Source: Atherinomorus stipes (taxonomy: Eukaryota > Chordata > Actinopteri > Atheriniformes > Atherinidae). Taken from it: 64,000 nt of DNA. The stretch spans positions 61,380 to 125,379 of the forward strand of contig JALJCO010000017.1 in NCBI GenBank assembly GCA_023101725.1, in the 5' to 3' direction. The notes under the pieces are model-generated. The model saw only the letters and a program-made list of their open reading frames with translations, ran no database searches and was not told the origin of the DNA. The translations under genes were made by a program, and so were the position numbers. The stretch's first letter is position 1; each line of letters begins with the position of its first letter. Of this stretch, positions 12,935 through 24,221 are shown piece after piece.

Positions 12935-13975
12935 TTAGATGTGACCGGATACTATGTCCGTATCTTTTACAGTCTTTGGGTCACACACTGATGTTGGATG
13001 AGAAGGCCTGGCTCTCAGTCTCCACTCTAATTCATCCCAAAAGTGTTCTATCGGGTTGAGGTCAGGACTCTGTGCAGGCCAGTCCAGCTCCTCCACACCA
13101 GACTCTGCATCCAGGTCTTTATGGACCTGCTTTGTGCACTGGTGCACAGTCATGTTGGAAGAGGAAGGGGCCAGCTCCAAACTGGTCCCACAAAGTTGGG
13201 AGCATGGAATTGTCCAGAATGTCTTGGTATGCTGAAGCATTCAGAGTTCCTTTCACTTGAACTAAGGAGCCAAGCCCAGCTCCTGAAATACACCCCCAAA
13301 CCATAACCCCCCTCCACCAAACTTTACACTTTGCACAATGCAGTCAGACAAGTACCGTTGTCCTGGCAACCACCAAACCCAGACTCGTCCATCAGATTGC
13401 CAGATGGAGAGGTGTGATTGGTCCCTCCAGAGAACGCCTCCACTGCTCTAGAGTCCAGTGGCGGCTGCTTTCCACCACTGCATCCACGCTTTGCATTGTA
13501 CTTGGTGATGTATGGATGGATGCAGCTGATCACCATGGAAACCCATTCCATGAAGCTCTCTGGGCACTGTTCTTGAACTGATCTGAAGGTCTGTAGTGAT
13601 TGACTCTGCAGAAAGTTGGCGACCTCTTCGCACTATGCGCTTCAGCATCAACTGACCCCGCTCCATCAGTTTACATGGCCTACCACTGAGTTTCTGTCGT
13701 TCCCACACACTTCCATTTTTATAATACAGCTGACAGTTGACTGTGGAATATTTAGTAGCGAGGAAATTTCACCACTGGATTTGTTGCACAGGTGGCATCC
13801 TATCACAGTTCCACGCTGGAATTCACTGAGCTCCTGAGAGCGACACATTCTTTCACAAATGTTTGTAAAAACAGTCTGCATGCCGAGCTGCTTCATTTTG
13901 TACACCTGTGGCCATGGAAGTGATTGGAAAACCTGATTCTCATAATTTGGATGGGTGAGTAAATACCTCTGTCAT
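12935..13975 (-). pseudogene. Tc1/mariner transposase pseudogene (DD34E)
   Basis: Read on the minus strand, successive frames give a helix-turn-helix region (about 13905-13670, with SSLLNIPQSTVSCIIK), a second DNA-binding segment (about 13700-13450), and the catalytic core. The core includes [12 protein letters not shown] (about 13304-13270), [11 protein letters not shown] near 13150, and WPAQSPDLNPIEHFWDELE near 13070-13015. Counted across a one-base frameshift, the last Asp and Glu are 34 residues apart, as in classic Tc1 elements. At least four frame changes break the gene. Terminal inverted repeats are not intact: the left side stops inside the coding end, and the right retains only inner repeat sequence. 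It acted as a nuclear transposase and is certainly inactive. Confidence 0.85.
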
Positions 13976-15149
13976 TCAGAGCATTATACACTATTTTACC
14001 AAACAGCTGAAGAATGAACAGACAAGAGTGTGTAGGCTGTAACATGTAATGGTAATAATGGTGAGGATTTCATCACTTGTAGGGAATCATTTCTCCAGAA
14101 AAATCTGTTTATACTGAATGAGGCTGAAAAGCAATAATGACTAACTGTGATTTTTCAGGCAGCACTTTGGAAAACCACTGCAAGAAAACACACAATGAAA
14201 TGGGACAGCCTTTGTCCTGAGTGGGTGGTGGAAGGAAATAGTGTGGATGGAAAAAAATCTCACACACATACAGAGTAATCCACAGACAGAAGGAAAGAAT
14301 GCAAACAACAAACCCCCCAAACACACACATGCACTCTGAGAGAATGAGAGGACGGCGAGTGTGTGTCGCTGTGGAGGGAACATGGAGGGGATGTTTGTAC
14401 TGGGCTGCACAGTGAACAAAATTAAGGTAATTTCACGGCCTGGTGGGCTGACTTGTAGCTGCTTGTTCTCCTCTCTGCTGCAGGGAAATGTTGGTGGAGT
14501 ATAAACGCAGCCATGACTGGATGAGTGCTGCTCACCAAACCTGAAAGTAAAACATTAATATTTGGAGGTTTAAAGAAGCAATTTGTAACAAAACCAAAGA
14601 TCAATGACAGAAAAATCTGATCTATCATTAAAAACTGTTTCTCTTGGTTTCATATTACTAGAACAACTTGTGTTTTTATTATCTTAAAAGGAGCCACTTG
14701 TAGTTACTTGCCTTGGGTCCACATACATGGCAGCTGCCATATTTGTGTCATATTTTTCCTACAGTGTCTCTGAATGGACAAACAACTTTTTTTGAAGCAA
14801 GTTAGTGCCCAGTTTGAGAAAAGTAACGCCTTAAAAGAAGACAGTACACATGTACACTGTAACAGGTTTCTGCAATCTGGGCAGCAGTGATGCGTGGGTT
14901 GTTTTTTTTTTCTAACCCATGGGTCCCGCATATAACTGCTATTGAATACACTCTGGCGACACCAGACTATTTTTTTCTACAGGTCTGATTTAATGCCACA
15001 CCAACACCCATGACGCACAAACATAGTCTATGCAAACACACACACTTGTATTTAATATCCATTCAGGTCTATGTTTGATTTCCCCAGAAAGTCTATGTAG
15101 AATCTAACCGCAATACAACACTGCTGAAGAAAAAAAGCAACAGCTGATG
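13976..15149. other. No gene recognised
   Basis: No protein domain is recognisable on either strand. Short poly-T and CA-type runs occur, for example near 14270-14330. Confidence 0.4.
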
Positions 15150-15151
15150 TA

Positions 15152-16061
15152 CAGGGGTTGGACAATGAAACTGAAACACCTGTCATTTTAGTGTGGGAGG
15201 TTTCATGTCTAAATTAGACCAGCCTGGTGGCAAATATTCATTAATTGCACATTGCACCAGTAAGAGCAGAGTGTGAAGGTTCAATTAGCAGGTAAAAAGC
15301 ACGGTTTTGCTCAAAACATTGCAATGCATACAACATTATATCAGAGTTCAAAAGAGGACAAATTGTTGGTGCATGTCTTGCTGGCGCATCTGTGACCAAG
15401 ACAAGTCTTTGTGATGTATCAAGAGCCACAGTATCCAGGGTAATGTCAGCATACCACCAAGAAGGACGAACCACATCCAACAGGATTAACTATGGACACA
15501 AGAGGAAGCTGTCTGAATGGGATGTTCGGGTGCTAACCCGGATTGTATCCAAAAAATGTAAAACCACAGCTGCCCAAATCACAGCATTCACTTGGCCCAG
15601 GACTTGTGCTAGATGGGCCAAGGACTACTGAACCATTCTGGAGGACCATGTGCATCCAAAGGTTCAAACATTGTATCCTGAAGGCGGTGCAGTGTATCAG
15701 GATGACAATGCACAAATACACACAGCAAGACTGATGAAAGATTGGTTTGATGAACATGAAAGTGAAGTTGAACATCTCCCATGGCCTGCAAAGTCACCAG
15801 ATCTAAATATTATTGAGCCACTTTGGGGAGTTTTGGAGGAGCGAGTCAAGAAACGTTTTCCTCCACCAGCATCACGTAGTGACCTGGCCACTATCCTGCA
15901 AGAAGTATGGCTTAAAATCCCTCTGACCACTGTTCAGGACTTGTATATGTCATTTCCAAGATGAATTGTCGCTGTATTGGCCGCAAAAGGAGGCCCCACA
16001 CCATACTAATAAATTATTGTGGTCTAAAACCAAGTGTTTCAGTTTCATTGTCTAACCCCTG
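15152..16061 (+). mobile_element. Tc1/mariner element with intact ends, DD36E type
   Basis: CAGGGGTTGGACAATGAAAC at the left matches the complement of the right end (GTTTCAGTTTCATTGTCTAA then CCCCTG). TA dinucleotides flank both ends (15150-15151, 16062-16063), the usual Tc1/mariner target duplication. At 910 bp it is shorter than the 1.2-1.6 kb expected, because the middle of the transposase is deleted. The ends look undamaged, so it could in principle have been moved by a related transposase. Confidence 0.9.
15335..15964 (+). pseudogene. Tc1-type transposase, centre deleted
   Basis: Two frames carry the two ends of a Tc1 transposase. About 15335-15631 encodes the N-terminal helix-turn-helix (FKRGQIVGACLAGASVTKT, VSRATVSRVMSAY). 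15650-15964 encodes the C-terminal catalytic part (QDDNAQIHTARLMKDWF, WPAKSPDLNIIEPLWGVLEE). Between them the region with the first catalytic Asp is missing and the frame changes, so no active enzyme is possible. Counting from the second Asp of QDDNA to the Glu of NIIEPLW gives 36 intervening residues, the DD36E spacing reported for the 'Incomer' branch of Tc1/mariner. The gene lies inside clear terminal repeats, with no host gene nearby. Confidence 0.85.
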
Positions 16062-16373
16062 TAGATACGCCATCACAGCGCTGCCACAGCCTTATTTACA
16101 AAAATCTACCAGAGTCTGTTGCCAAATAACATTGCAACTTCAAAATGAACAGCTGCCTTTTTAAATATCACACCCACAATATAAATAAGCACATATGGGC
16201 ATTCATGGATAAAAACAAAAGATCAATACATACCTAATCTCCAATCTAATCAACACAATGCTGCCACATAAAATGCACTCTTACCTGACTTGCTTCCCCA
16301 CTGTCAGAAGCACTTTTGTCCATCCGTGTACCTTTTTTAATGAACAAAACAATCCGTACCAACACTGCCTCAC

Positions 16374-16860
16374 TTAAAGGCATACGCCACCCCTGGGTGA
16401 AATTGAGCCTCCCCCCGTAGTCCCCTGAGTTGGACAAGTGGGCAGAAGCGTTTTCTACCCAACCCAGTCATTCTTTGAAACTTGCAGCACTGACTTTAGC
16501 TTAGCTTAGCTTAGCGTAGTTGCTGTAATCTGGTGTTTCCAACTAGCACCACTTACCAAAAGATAACTAATTAACTCGAGATTTTTCACAATTACGTTTT
16601 GTGTCCTGCACTTTCTGATAGAGTACAAAAGACAAACCGATTTCACCTCAAAAGACTGACATGGCGGCATTCGATAAGAGAACTGTATGCCGCTGAAGCA
16701 CTGCGGATAAAAACTCCTGGATCCAGAAGGTGATCCGGATCACCACCAAAATTGAATGAGTTTGTCCTTGGGCTGAGGCTCATGGTTGGTGAAAATTACA
16801 AGTCAATCCATCCAGAACTTTTTCAGTAAAGTTGCTAACAGAAAGACAAACATAGCAACC
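16374..16860. repeat. Two repeat fragments: TTAAAGGCATACG end and BamHI-like repeat
   Basis: 16374-16560 begins with TTAAAGGCATACGCCACCCC, a one-sided TTAAAGG-type terminus, and ends in a short TTAGC microsatellite (about 16498-16514). 16690-16860 contains GGATCCAGAAGGTGATCCGG, and a further copy of that motif lies inverted at about 32555-32595. Pieces of the same family appear at about 27582 and 30885. This is a dispersed fish repeat of uncertain class. Confidence 0.5.
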
Positions 16861-18235
16861 AAAAACATGACCTCATTCGCAGAGGTATATATGGCAAAAT
16901 AACGATAAAGCCATGGTTAGAAGGACAACAAACAATAATTGTGGCCTCGAAACTGTAACCAAATATAATTTTTCTATTTGATATTGGTATAGTTTCAAAC
17001 CGTTTGCTGTGGTTGGTTCCTGATAGATGGGCTTATTTACATATTTACCATTGTGCTTTGCGGCGCCCTCGAGTTAAATGTCCATTATTTAATCCCATCA
17101 CTTCCTCCTCACCTGTCATTTATGCCACATTCATTCTGAAGACTTTGCAGGGTGATAGAGAGCTAATATTTGCAAAGTTTATTTTAGGAATAGATACAGA
17201 AGAGTCCTGCAGCTACTGCATCATTTACGTGGATAAATTGGTCTGTTTTCAGAGAATGAATGAGTATTAATGTAAACAGTGAGGGCCGTGTGGAGCAGTA
17301 CAGCTGATGTCTCCATCAAAGGCCAAAGGAACAAAGCAGAAGAAACCGCAACATATTGAAAAGCCACACAGACCACCACCGTCTGCTGCTCTGCCTTTTT
17401 TTATGCCTCTTTCTGAGAAGATATTCTGAAATTTTTGAGGTTGGTTTGCGTATCATTACTGAATTCTGTCTCTGAGTTGAAAGATAAAGAGGTTTTTATG
17501 AGGAGGGCCTATCCCATGATGCTTTGGGCTCCTTGGCCTGTGCCTGGCAGGCTTGTTCCAGACGCCATCAATGCTTCAGCCGGGGAGTGTTTACCCAGAT
17601 GGCCTCCTTACAGCAATGACCCACATAGTGTGAGTTTTCCTGGAGGGAGAGAGAAAAAATGAGAGCAACTACATAACATTTATGAGCTAATTCTAACGGA
17701 GAGAAATTTTAAACTAGTTTACTCCCGTGAGACCCTTTTTGCTTCAGTAGTTCAACGAGAATGACTTTACCAGTGTTACAGAGCTGAGGACTAAATTAGT
17801 CCTCTGCAACTCCGCCTGCTGACTGAAGGATGAAGTACTCCGCTCATATTATCACATTATTCTCATCTCCAGAGATTACATCCTGATCAGATCATTAAAA
17901 AAGGAGAATGCTGTTAACTGGGTTAAATCAGGAGTAAATTAGCCCACTCTGTGTGGAAGACAACATTGCTATGACCCTTCTCACCACATATCTGCCAGCC
18001 AGTATGTTTTCATCATCACCAGATTGCAACTTTCCAGCTTTTCCTAAACTGATGAGTCTGTAGTCTGATAAAAGAATACAAAAATATGCAAGTAAACCCA
18101 GTACTGACCTTGTAGTACTTTCACATCTTTATTTATTCAGCCATTATTTAACTTGGTCGTTAGGACCACTGTCTCTTTTTCAATGGAGACCTGACCAAGC
18201 AGTTACCACACAAAAACCACACAATAAAACAGTTA
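16861..18235. other. No gene recognised
   Basis: No domain was recognised. The 17435-17662 (+) frame is 75 codons but resembles nothing I know. The surrounding 17280-17660 is less AT-rich than its neighbours and could be conserved non-coding DNA, which I cannot test. Confidence 0.35.
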
Positions 18236-18690
18236 AACATGGTGTATGTGGGTGGGTGTATGTCTGGAGGGTGGGCGTGGATGCATGTGGGCGTGAGTGC
18301 AGGGGGATGTGTGTGGTTGCCTGTGGGAATGTATGGGGGTGAGTGGAGGGGTGAGGGTGCATGGGAGATGTGTGTTTGAGTGTGGCTGGAGGGGTGCATG
18401 GGTGGGGTTTGTAAGTGTCGGGTGGAGGGTTTGGGTGCGGGGCGGGGGTGGATCTGTGAGGGGATGGGGATGCGGGTCAGGTGTGTGAATGAGGGTGGTG
18501 TGTGGGAGGGTAAGAGGGTGGATGGGCGAGGGCGCTGGTGGGGTTGGGGGATTGTGTCTGTCTGGGCCATCGTGGGGGTGTGGGCCTGGGTGTGGAGGGG
18601 GGTGGGGACCAGTGGGGCAGATGTGCGGGGATTAGGAGGCTCTGTGGGAGGGGTAGGAGGAGGGGGTGTTGATGGGGGTTAAGCTGTGTG
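18236..18690. repeat. G/T-rich low-complexity tract
   Basis: About 450 bases are almost free of C on this strand and rich in GTGGG and GGTGTG words. The many GGG runs give G-quadruplex potential. Long open frames on both strands here, rich in Gly, Val and Trp or in His, Pro and Thr, result from composition and are not genes. Confidence 0.8.
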
Positions 18691-18796
18691 AGGGATTTGA
18701 GGGGTTGAAACGTTTAAAGATATTTCTTACTGTCCAAAGTCTTGAGATTTTTTTCTTGTTTCAAGAAAAGTGTAATTATCTTACCCCACTGGCAGA

Positions 18797-19513
18797 CTGA
18801 CCATAGGTGAGGGTGGGAACATAGATGGACCGGTAAATCAAGGGCTTCGACTTCTGGCTCAGCTCTTCTTCACCACGACGGACCGATGCAGAGTCTTCAT
18901 CACTGCAGACGCCGCACCGATCCGTCTGTCCATCTCCCGCTCCATTTTTCCCTCACTCGTGAACAAGACCCCGAGATACTTAAACTCCTCCACCTGGGGC
19001 AGGACCTCGCCCCGACCCGGAGAGGACACTCCACCCTTTTCTGGGCGAGGACCATGACCTCGGATTTGGAGGTGCTGATTCTTCATCCCAGCTGCATCAC
19101 ATTCGGCTGCAAATCGCTCCAGCGAGAGTTGGAGATCACGGCCCGATGACGCCAACAGAACCACATCATCTGCGAACAGCAGAGACCCGATCTTGAGGCC
19201 ACCAAACCAGATCCCCTCAACACCTCGGCTGCACCTAGAAATCCTGTCCATAAAGGTTCTGAACAGGATCGGCGACAAAGGGCAGCCTTGGCGGAGTCCA
19301 ACCCTCACTGGGAATGGATTCGAGGTACAGACGGAAATGCGGACCAAGCTCTGAAACCGGACGTACATGGACTGGACAGCCCACGTAAGGGGGTCCGGTA
19401 CTCCATCGTCACGGAGCACCCCCCACAGGAATCCCCGGGAGACACGATCTAACGCCTTCTCCAAGTCCACACAGCACATGTAGACTGGTTGGGTGAACTC
19501 CTATGCCCCCTCC
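18797..19513 (-). pseudogene. LINE reverse-transcriptase fragment (inverted part)
   Basis: The minus-strand frame (19479 to 18859) encodes the palm of a reverse transcriptase. Motifs in order are CCVDLEKALDRV (first catalytic Asp block), [13 protein letters not shown], and [13 protein letters not shown] (the F-ADD box), then VEEFKYLGVLFTSEGKMERE towards the thumb. A one-base loss in the AAGAAG(G)AGCTG stretch near 18862 ends the frame. Similarity to the 48209-49777 frame is high, so both belong to one LINE family. RTE-like is my best assignment, from the thumb and C-terminal style. Endonuclease and 5' parts are absent. Confidence 0.85.
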
Positions 19514-19897
19514 ATGACCGAAAGAACGAGATCGCGGGCACAAGCGGCCGAAATGAGTTTCCTCCGCAGGGTGGCCGGGTTCTCCCTTAGAGATAGGGTG
19601 AGGACATCGGTCATCAGGGAGGGGCTCAGAGTAGAGCCGCTGCTCCTCCATATCCAGAGCAGTCAGATGAGGAGGCTCGGGCATCTGGTCAGGATGCCTG
19701 CTGGACGCCTCCCTGGTGAGGTGTTCTCGGCACGCCCCACTGGGACGAGACCCAAGACACGCTGGAGGGACTACGTCTCCCGGCTGGCCTGGGAACGCCT
19801 CGGGATCCCCGGGGATGAGCTGGCGGCTGTGACCGGGGAGAGGGAAGTCTGGTCTTCCCTGCTTAAGCAGCTGCCCCTACGACCTGACCCCAGATAA
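19514..19897 (+). pseudogene. LINE ORF C-terminal fragment (colinear part)
   Basis: This frame encodes the C-terminal region downstream of the reverse transcriptase: MTERTRSRAQAAEMSFLRRV, QMRRLGHLVRMPAGRLPGEV, and TRWRDYVSRLAWERLGIPG, ending at a natural stop after PLRPDPR. It parallels 50005-50400. The first residues of the open frame (19493-19513) belong to the inverted 5' part read backwards and are not part of the protein. Confidence 0.85.
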
Positions 19898-20000
19898 GTG
19901 GAAGAAGACGGTATGGTACGGTAATGTAATGGCAGATTATTTCACTTGATTATTGTCTGAATCTCTCGATTTCAGTGTTTTTTTTTAAAACTCATATTAA

Positions 20001-22373
20001 TTCTGCCTTCATGTGGTATCATATTTATGGTAAATACCAAAGTCCAACGTGAAAATTGCACTTGAACATCCACTCATATTGTAATTTCCACCGGAAAGCT
20101 GGAAAAATTTTATGATGCCCGAGTTGCCGAGATGATGTAAACTTTGACCTTTTAACATGGCAGAGAGCAATAAAAATGTCCCGAATGGGATGCATTGCAT
20201 TATGTTTAAAGTTTTCTGCTGCTGTGATTTGGTTAGTTTGTAGTCTGCATAAGTCTGTGACATACAGAACTTTAAAATCATCACCATTTAAATTCAGTTT
20301 TGTTTGTAAAAAATATGGTTATTTGGTGAACCTCCTCAGAACAGATGCTAGCTAGCTAGACAGTCGAAGATAGCCTCCAGTATTAAACTTTATTATGACA
20401 ATAAATCACTTGAACAAGGCACTGTTAATATTCACATACCACATGAAGGCAGTGTAAGACCATTCATTTTTGCAGTGTAGGGTCAAAAAGCATCGTTATC
20501 TATGAAAAGTATCACACAAACTGATGATATCTTATCAACAGGAATCATTTAGGTATCAACTCACTTGTCTAAACTCATAATTTGTGTTTGACACTGTTTC
20601 AGTGAGCTGTGATCCCCCGTGGTGCTCCATGTAGCCTGGCCTGTGGTCCAGAACTTTCAGTTTCGGGGAAAATGGTTGGGTGTGGTGTGTTATGAAAGCA
20701 CAGCTGTGGGTGGACTTTGTTCTTTGTTTTGTAATGTCTACTGTATGTCTTAATTAGCCCCAGGGAGATGTTGATATTTGACAATATTTAGTTGTGGAAA
20801 AAAAGCAAAACCCAGCTGGAAACATGAGATTGAGGTTTCTTCAAATCTCCACAGACCCAAGGAATTGCTTTTTCTGGAAATCACATCCAGCTGGAATGTT
20901 TGGCAAAATACAGAAACACCATAAACCCCTTTCAAGGAAATAAGAAAAAAAAAAAACCTCAGTTCTACAAACCTCACATTCTTTTGTCACAGATGGTTTT
21001 TCTTAGCCAACACCTCATACCGAATCTGGATTGGATGGAATTTCAGAGAGCCTACACTTAAAAAAACGTGTCTTGTTTGGGGGAAACCGACGTCAGCTGC
21101 CTCTTCTCATTATAAGCTGTGGGCTGCTGCACATGGAGAGGTTTCTGCTGGCCTTGCTCGCCTTCTTCCAGTGGATGCCTCTGATTGGTCCTCATCCTCA
21201 GAGCCGAGGAGTTGTTTTCTGGATCCTTTTACCAAAGTCCTGCTTTTAGTTAACACAATTAGATCACTGGATATCAATGTCATTCAAAACATACGATCAC
21301 AATAAGTAGGGGAAAGGTAAGAAAAAAATATCTGTGGTGTCCCACAATTCTTCTTTACACCTCTAAAGTCCTGTACGGAGGTAAAACTGAATGGCATCAC
21401 TTTGAGAAAGTGCACAGTTATCTAAGCGGTCATTCTCTGAGGATTACAGAACTCAGTTCAGAGTCGGGCCGGCATCGCTCCTGCTCAGCCAAGCAAAGCA
21501 AACTTATGAAACACGGTCACAAAAGTTCACATAATCTGCTCCAACATGATCCATGTGAATACACGCTCAGCGGAAGGGCCCGGTCCTGCAGAATAATGCA
21601 CATGTTCACGTTTTCCACCATCTATACAACAAAGCATCCAAACTCCAACAGATCACAGGACATGTTTAGATATTGAAACAGTAATAAATAGTTTATGCTA
21701 CATCGTGTTTGATGCTGTGTCGTGTACTCTGGTTAATAGTGTTTTTCTGGGGCACCATCAGGATCTTCAACATCATTTCAAATCAATCATGAAATCAAAA
21801 CTTTATTCATAAAGCTCTTTTAAAAAAAACTGCGACTCAAAGGTGAAATAATTCCCAGCCAACCCTCAGATCCCCAATATAACAGTGGTCATGTCAAACA
21901 CACATTTAGATTCTACATCTACTTGTTTATTTCATCTGTGTCAAGTCAAACAAGCTTTTATCCATCCAGGGTACATGTATACTCCTTCTTCCTGCTCTCT
22001 TCTCAGACAGCTGAAGGAAATTCCCAAAACAAAATACTTCCATTTTTCAATTGGAACATCCAATCAAACAAATTTATTGGACCACCTGTAATTAAAATGA
22101 CAAAACAAATATTCTAAAAATGTTTTAAAAGTAAACTTGTTTGAAATTCTTATTTATTTGGCAAACAACAAACTGAAATAATAAAAATGTCCCTTTTCAC
22201 ACATAATAATAGAAAAAACTTAATATCCTGAATGGCTTCTCTGAAAAGTCAGAAATTAATTAAACCTGGTCTGCGTGAATACTCGATTCTGATTGGCTTA
22301 TTGTATTTACAGGGAGTTAGCAACCCTAACAGCTGCCCACGATATTCAGTCGATAAAAATGTGTTGTTGGATC
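20001..22373. other. No gene recognised, 2.4 kb
   Basis: Several short frames on both strands have no domain, signal or splice context that I recognise. Composition is ordinary AT-rich intergenic DNA. A short GCTAGCTAGC palindrome lies near 20348. Confidence 0.4.
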
Positions 22374-23184
22374 TTAAAGGTGCCATGACATCAAATTTCA
22401 CTTTTCTGGGGTTTTGGGTGTATAATATGATCTGTTGTGCACTGATGAGGCCATGTGAATGTCCAGAGTGAGAATCAAAGTTCCTGTTTATGGTCTGTCA
22501 GCTTTGTCTCTCTGCTCAGAAACAGTTGAATCAGACAGCAGCTTATCATTCTACGTAGTTCTATCATTCTACGTAATTTAATTGCTCCAATAAGAGCACA
22601 CTATCAAGTAAACAGCGCCCCCCCCCCCCCCCCCCCCCCCCTCTCTCTCTCTCTCTCTCTAACGGTTTATGCACCGTCCGCTCCCCCCTCCCCCTCCCTG
22701 TCTGATTCAGCTTCGTGTATGGAGCTAGTAGTAACTTCTTTGCAGTCAGGTCTGGATTTTCAAACAAATGGATTTAAAAGAAAACTTCTGCAGTAACACT
22801 GAGGGAGGCGACCACAACCTTGTCATTACCTGTAAGTTTATTTATTTTCTAAATGCTGTCTTGTCTGATAAACGTAGCTCACTGTCTGGAGTGCCCATGT
22901 TGCTAGCAGTTAGCCTTTAGCAAACTCCGACCGCAGCTTGACCTAGATTCTCCAAATAAGGTCATAGCCAAATAAGGTGTAGCCAATCAAAATGAAGTCA
23001 ACGTGGTCTCCGGGTAAAGCTCCATATCATCACGGACCCAACTGTATTACTGAGGAAGTGAGGTCTGGCGTTTCAAAACAATACTCCGCTGTAAAAAATG
23101 CCGTTTTTTTCTTTGGAGTATTTACATATGCAGTAATGCCAACAACATAAACTAGTTTTTAACTGCTATGTCATCACTCCTTCA
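22374..23184. mobile_element. TTAA element, family B copy 1
   Basis: It starts TTAAAGGTGCCATGACATCA. It ends with the complement of GAAGGAGTGATGACATAGC, so the ends form short inverted repeats. The right edge is TTCAAAGG, a decayed TTTAAAGG. A poly-C then CT microsatellite lies at about 22616-22660. A second copy (59630-60437) is about 90% or more similar by eye, including the microsatellite. There is no transposase frame. Confidence 0.75.
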
Positions 23185-23502
23185 AAGGAATAGTACACCC
23201 ACTGAATGAATATTTTAAATGACGTCGTTTTGAGTAAATTATGGACGCTACCAACTCAGGACGCTTGGATTACATTGGACGAGCAGTATGGAGGAATATT
23301 GACAAGTTTTTGTGGACTTTTATGGACCGTTTTGGCTCGGGTCTCGGTGAACTCCATTATATGAAAGTTGGGGGAAAAAGAGAAGCCTTCCTGATCGCCG
23401 GCTGCATTTGAGATATTAAAAAAAGTGCTCCAGAGTCTTGCTCAGCATGAGGGTAAGTGGAAAATAAAGATACATCATTCTGTGGGTGAACTATTCCTTT
23501 AA
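23182..23502. mobile_element. TTAA element, family A short copy
   Basis: The left end AAAGGAATAGTACACCCAC mirrors the right end GTGGGTGAACTATTCCTTTAA. It abuts family B copy 1 and shares its TTCAA/TTTAA edge. The 320-bp body matches the right half of the larger family A element at 58799-61194, so this is a deletion derivative. AAAGGAATAGTTCACCC ends are common in fish MITEs with TTAA targets. Confidence 0.75.
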
Positions 23503-24221
23503 TCCACTTTATCCATTTGTTGTGACACCAGCATATATAATCCTTGTCATGGTTAAAAAACTGTTTGATACCAATGACACACTGGTGAAAATCGTTATAA
23601 AATGCTATGGATGTGAAATGCAACTGAAAATGTCAAACACAACCGGAAGTCAAATGGTGTCGCCCAGGGCTTCAAAACATATCAAAAATTTATCTCCATC
23701 ACAATATTGGCCCGTGCGATGTACACATCGTAAAGACGGCCTAAATATGCACGTGTATTTAAGGAGGTGATGTGATATTCCAGTTGCAGTTCTTGCCCTC
23801 CGTGTCAGCGGCCAATCAAATGGGCTTTTACCGTCTTAAATGCGCACCCATCCCTCCCCCTCCTCCTCCTCCCCTTGTTTGGCAGGACGCAAAATGAGGA
23901 GCGTGGGGGCAGGAGGTTGCAGGGAAAGTGGGAGAAGGAAGATGCGGAAGGACTTAAAAACAGTACGTCGACAATTTGGAGCTACTTTAGTTACAAGAAA
24001 GACGTCATGCTACAAACGCAGGTTTGGTCGCGCGGCAGAACCCTTCACGAGTTTCACTCCACTTCCTCACTGAAAACTTCCTACTGAAAACTCGGTGTTT
24101 GGAGACCAACTACTTCCCGGATTTCAGCGAAAACTTAGCTCTTGGATTACAACAAGTGGTAGCCGGCTGAGATTTGCATGAAGGGCAACAGGTCTGCATC
24201 ACCATGACAACAGAGCTGACA
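23503..24221. other. Repeat debris with weak BED-finger-like frame
   Basis: Near 23690-23770 the sequence resembles inner parts of fish hAT elements. The + frame at 23951-24087 reads LKNSTSTIWSYFSYKKD, reminiscent of the aromatic start of a BED zinc finger, but the Cys and His ligands are not visible. This is at most a degraded hAT transposase fragment. Confidence 0.25.

Larger units (their letters stand above)
18797..19929. mobile_element. 5'-inverted (twin-primed) RTE-like LINE copy
   Basis: The segment 18797-19513 is a minus-strand copy of the reverse-transcriptase region, matching 49274-49990 of the longer LINE here. The segment 19514-19929 is plus-strand and matches from 50005 onward. 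Only about 15 bases of the reference copy are lost at the junction. A 7-bp direct repeat, TGGCAGA (18790-18796 and 19930-19936), flanks the whole, and the 3' end runs into ACGGT-like repeats. An inverted 5' part joined to a normal 3' part between target duplications is the signature of twin priming. Confidence 0.85.
18716..20000. repeat. Older fish repeat split by a LINE
   Basis: The left piece (18716-18796) contains CTTGAGATTTTTTTCTTG and ends CCACTGGCAGA. The right piece (19930 to about 20000) resumes TGGCAGATTATTTCACTTG. Joined at the shared TGGCAGA they make one continuous sequence of a dispersed fish repeat, interrupted by the 1.13-kb LINE copy. Confidence 0.6.

Noticed and set aside
13043..13306. 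Plus-strand frames across the Tc1 pseudogene
   Set aside because: They are antisense shadows. The recognisable transposase motifs are all on the minus strand.
18160..18690. 136- and 100-codon frames rich in Pro/His or Gly/Val as proteins
   Set aside because: They lie in a G/T-rich simple tract and run on both strands at once, so composition explains them.
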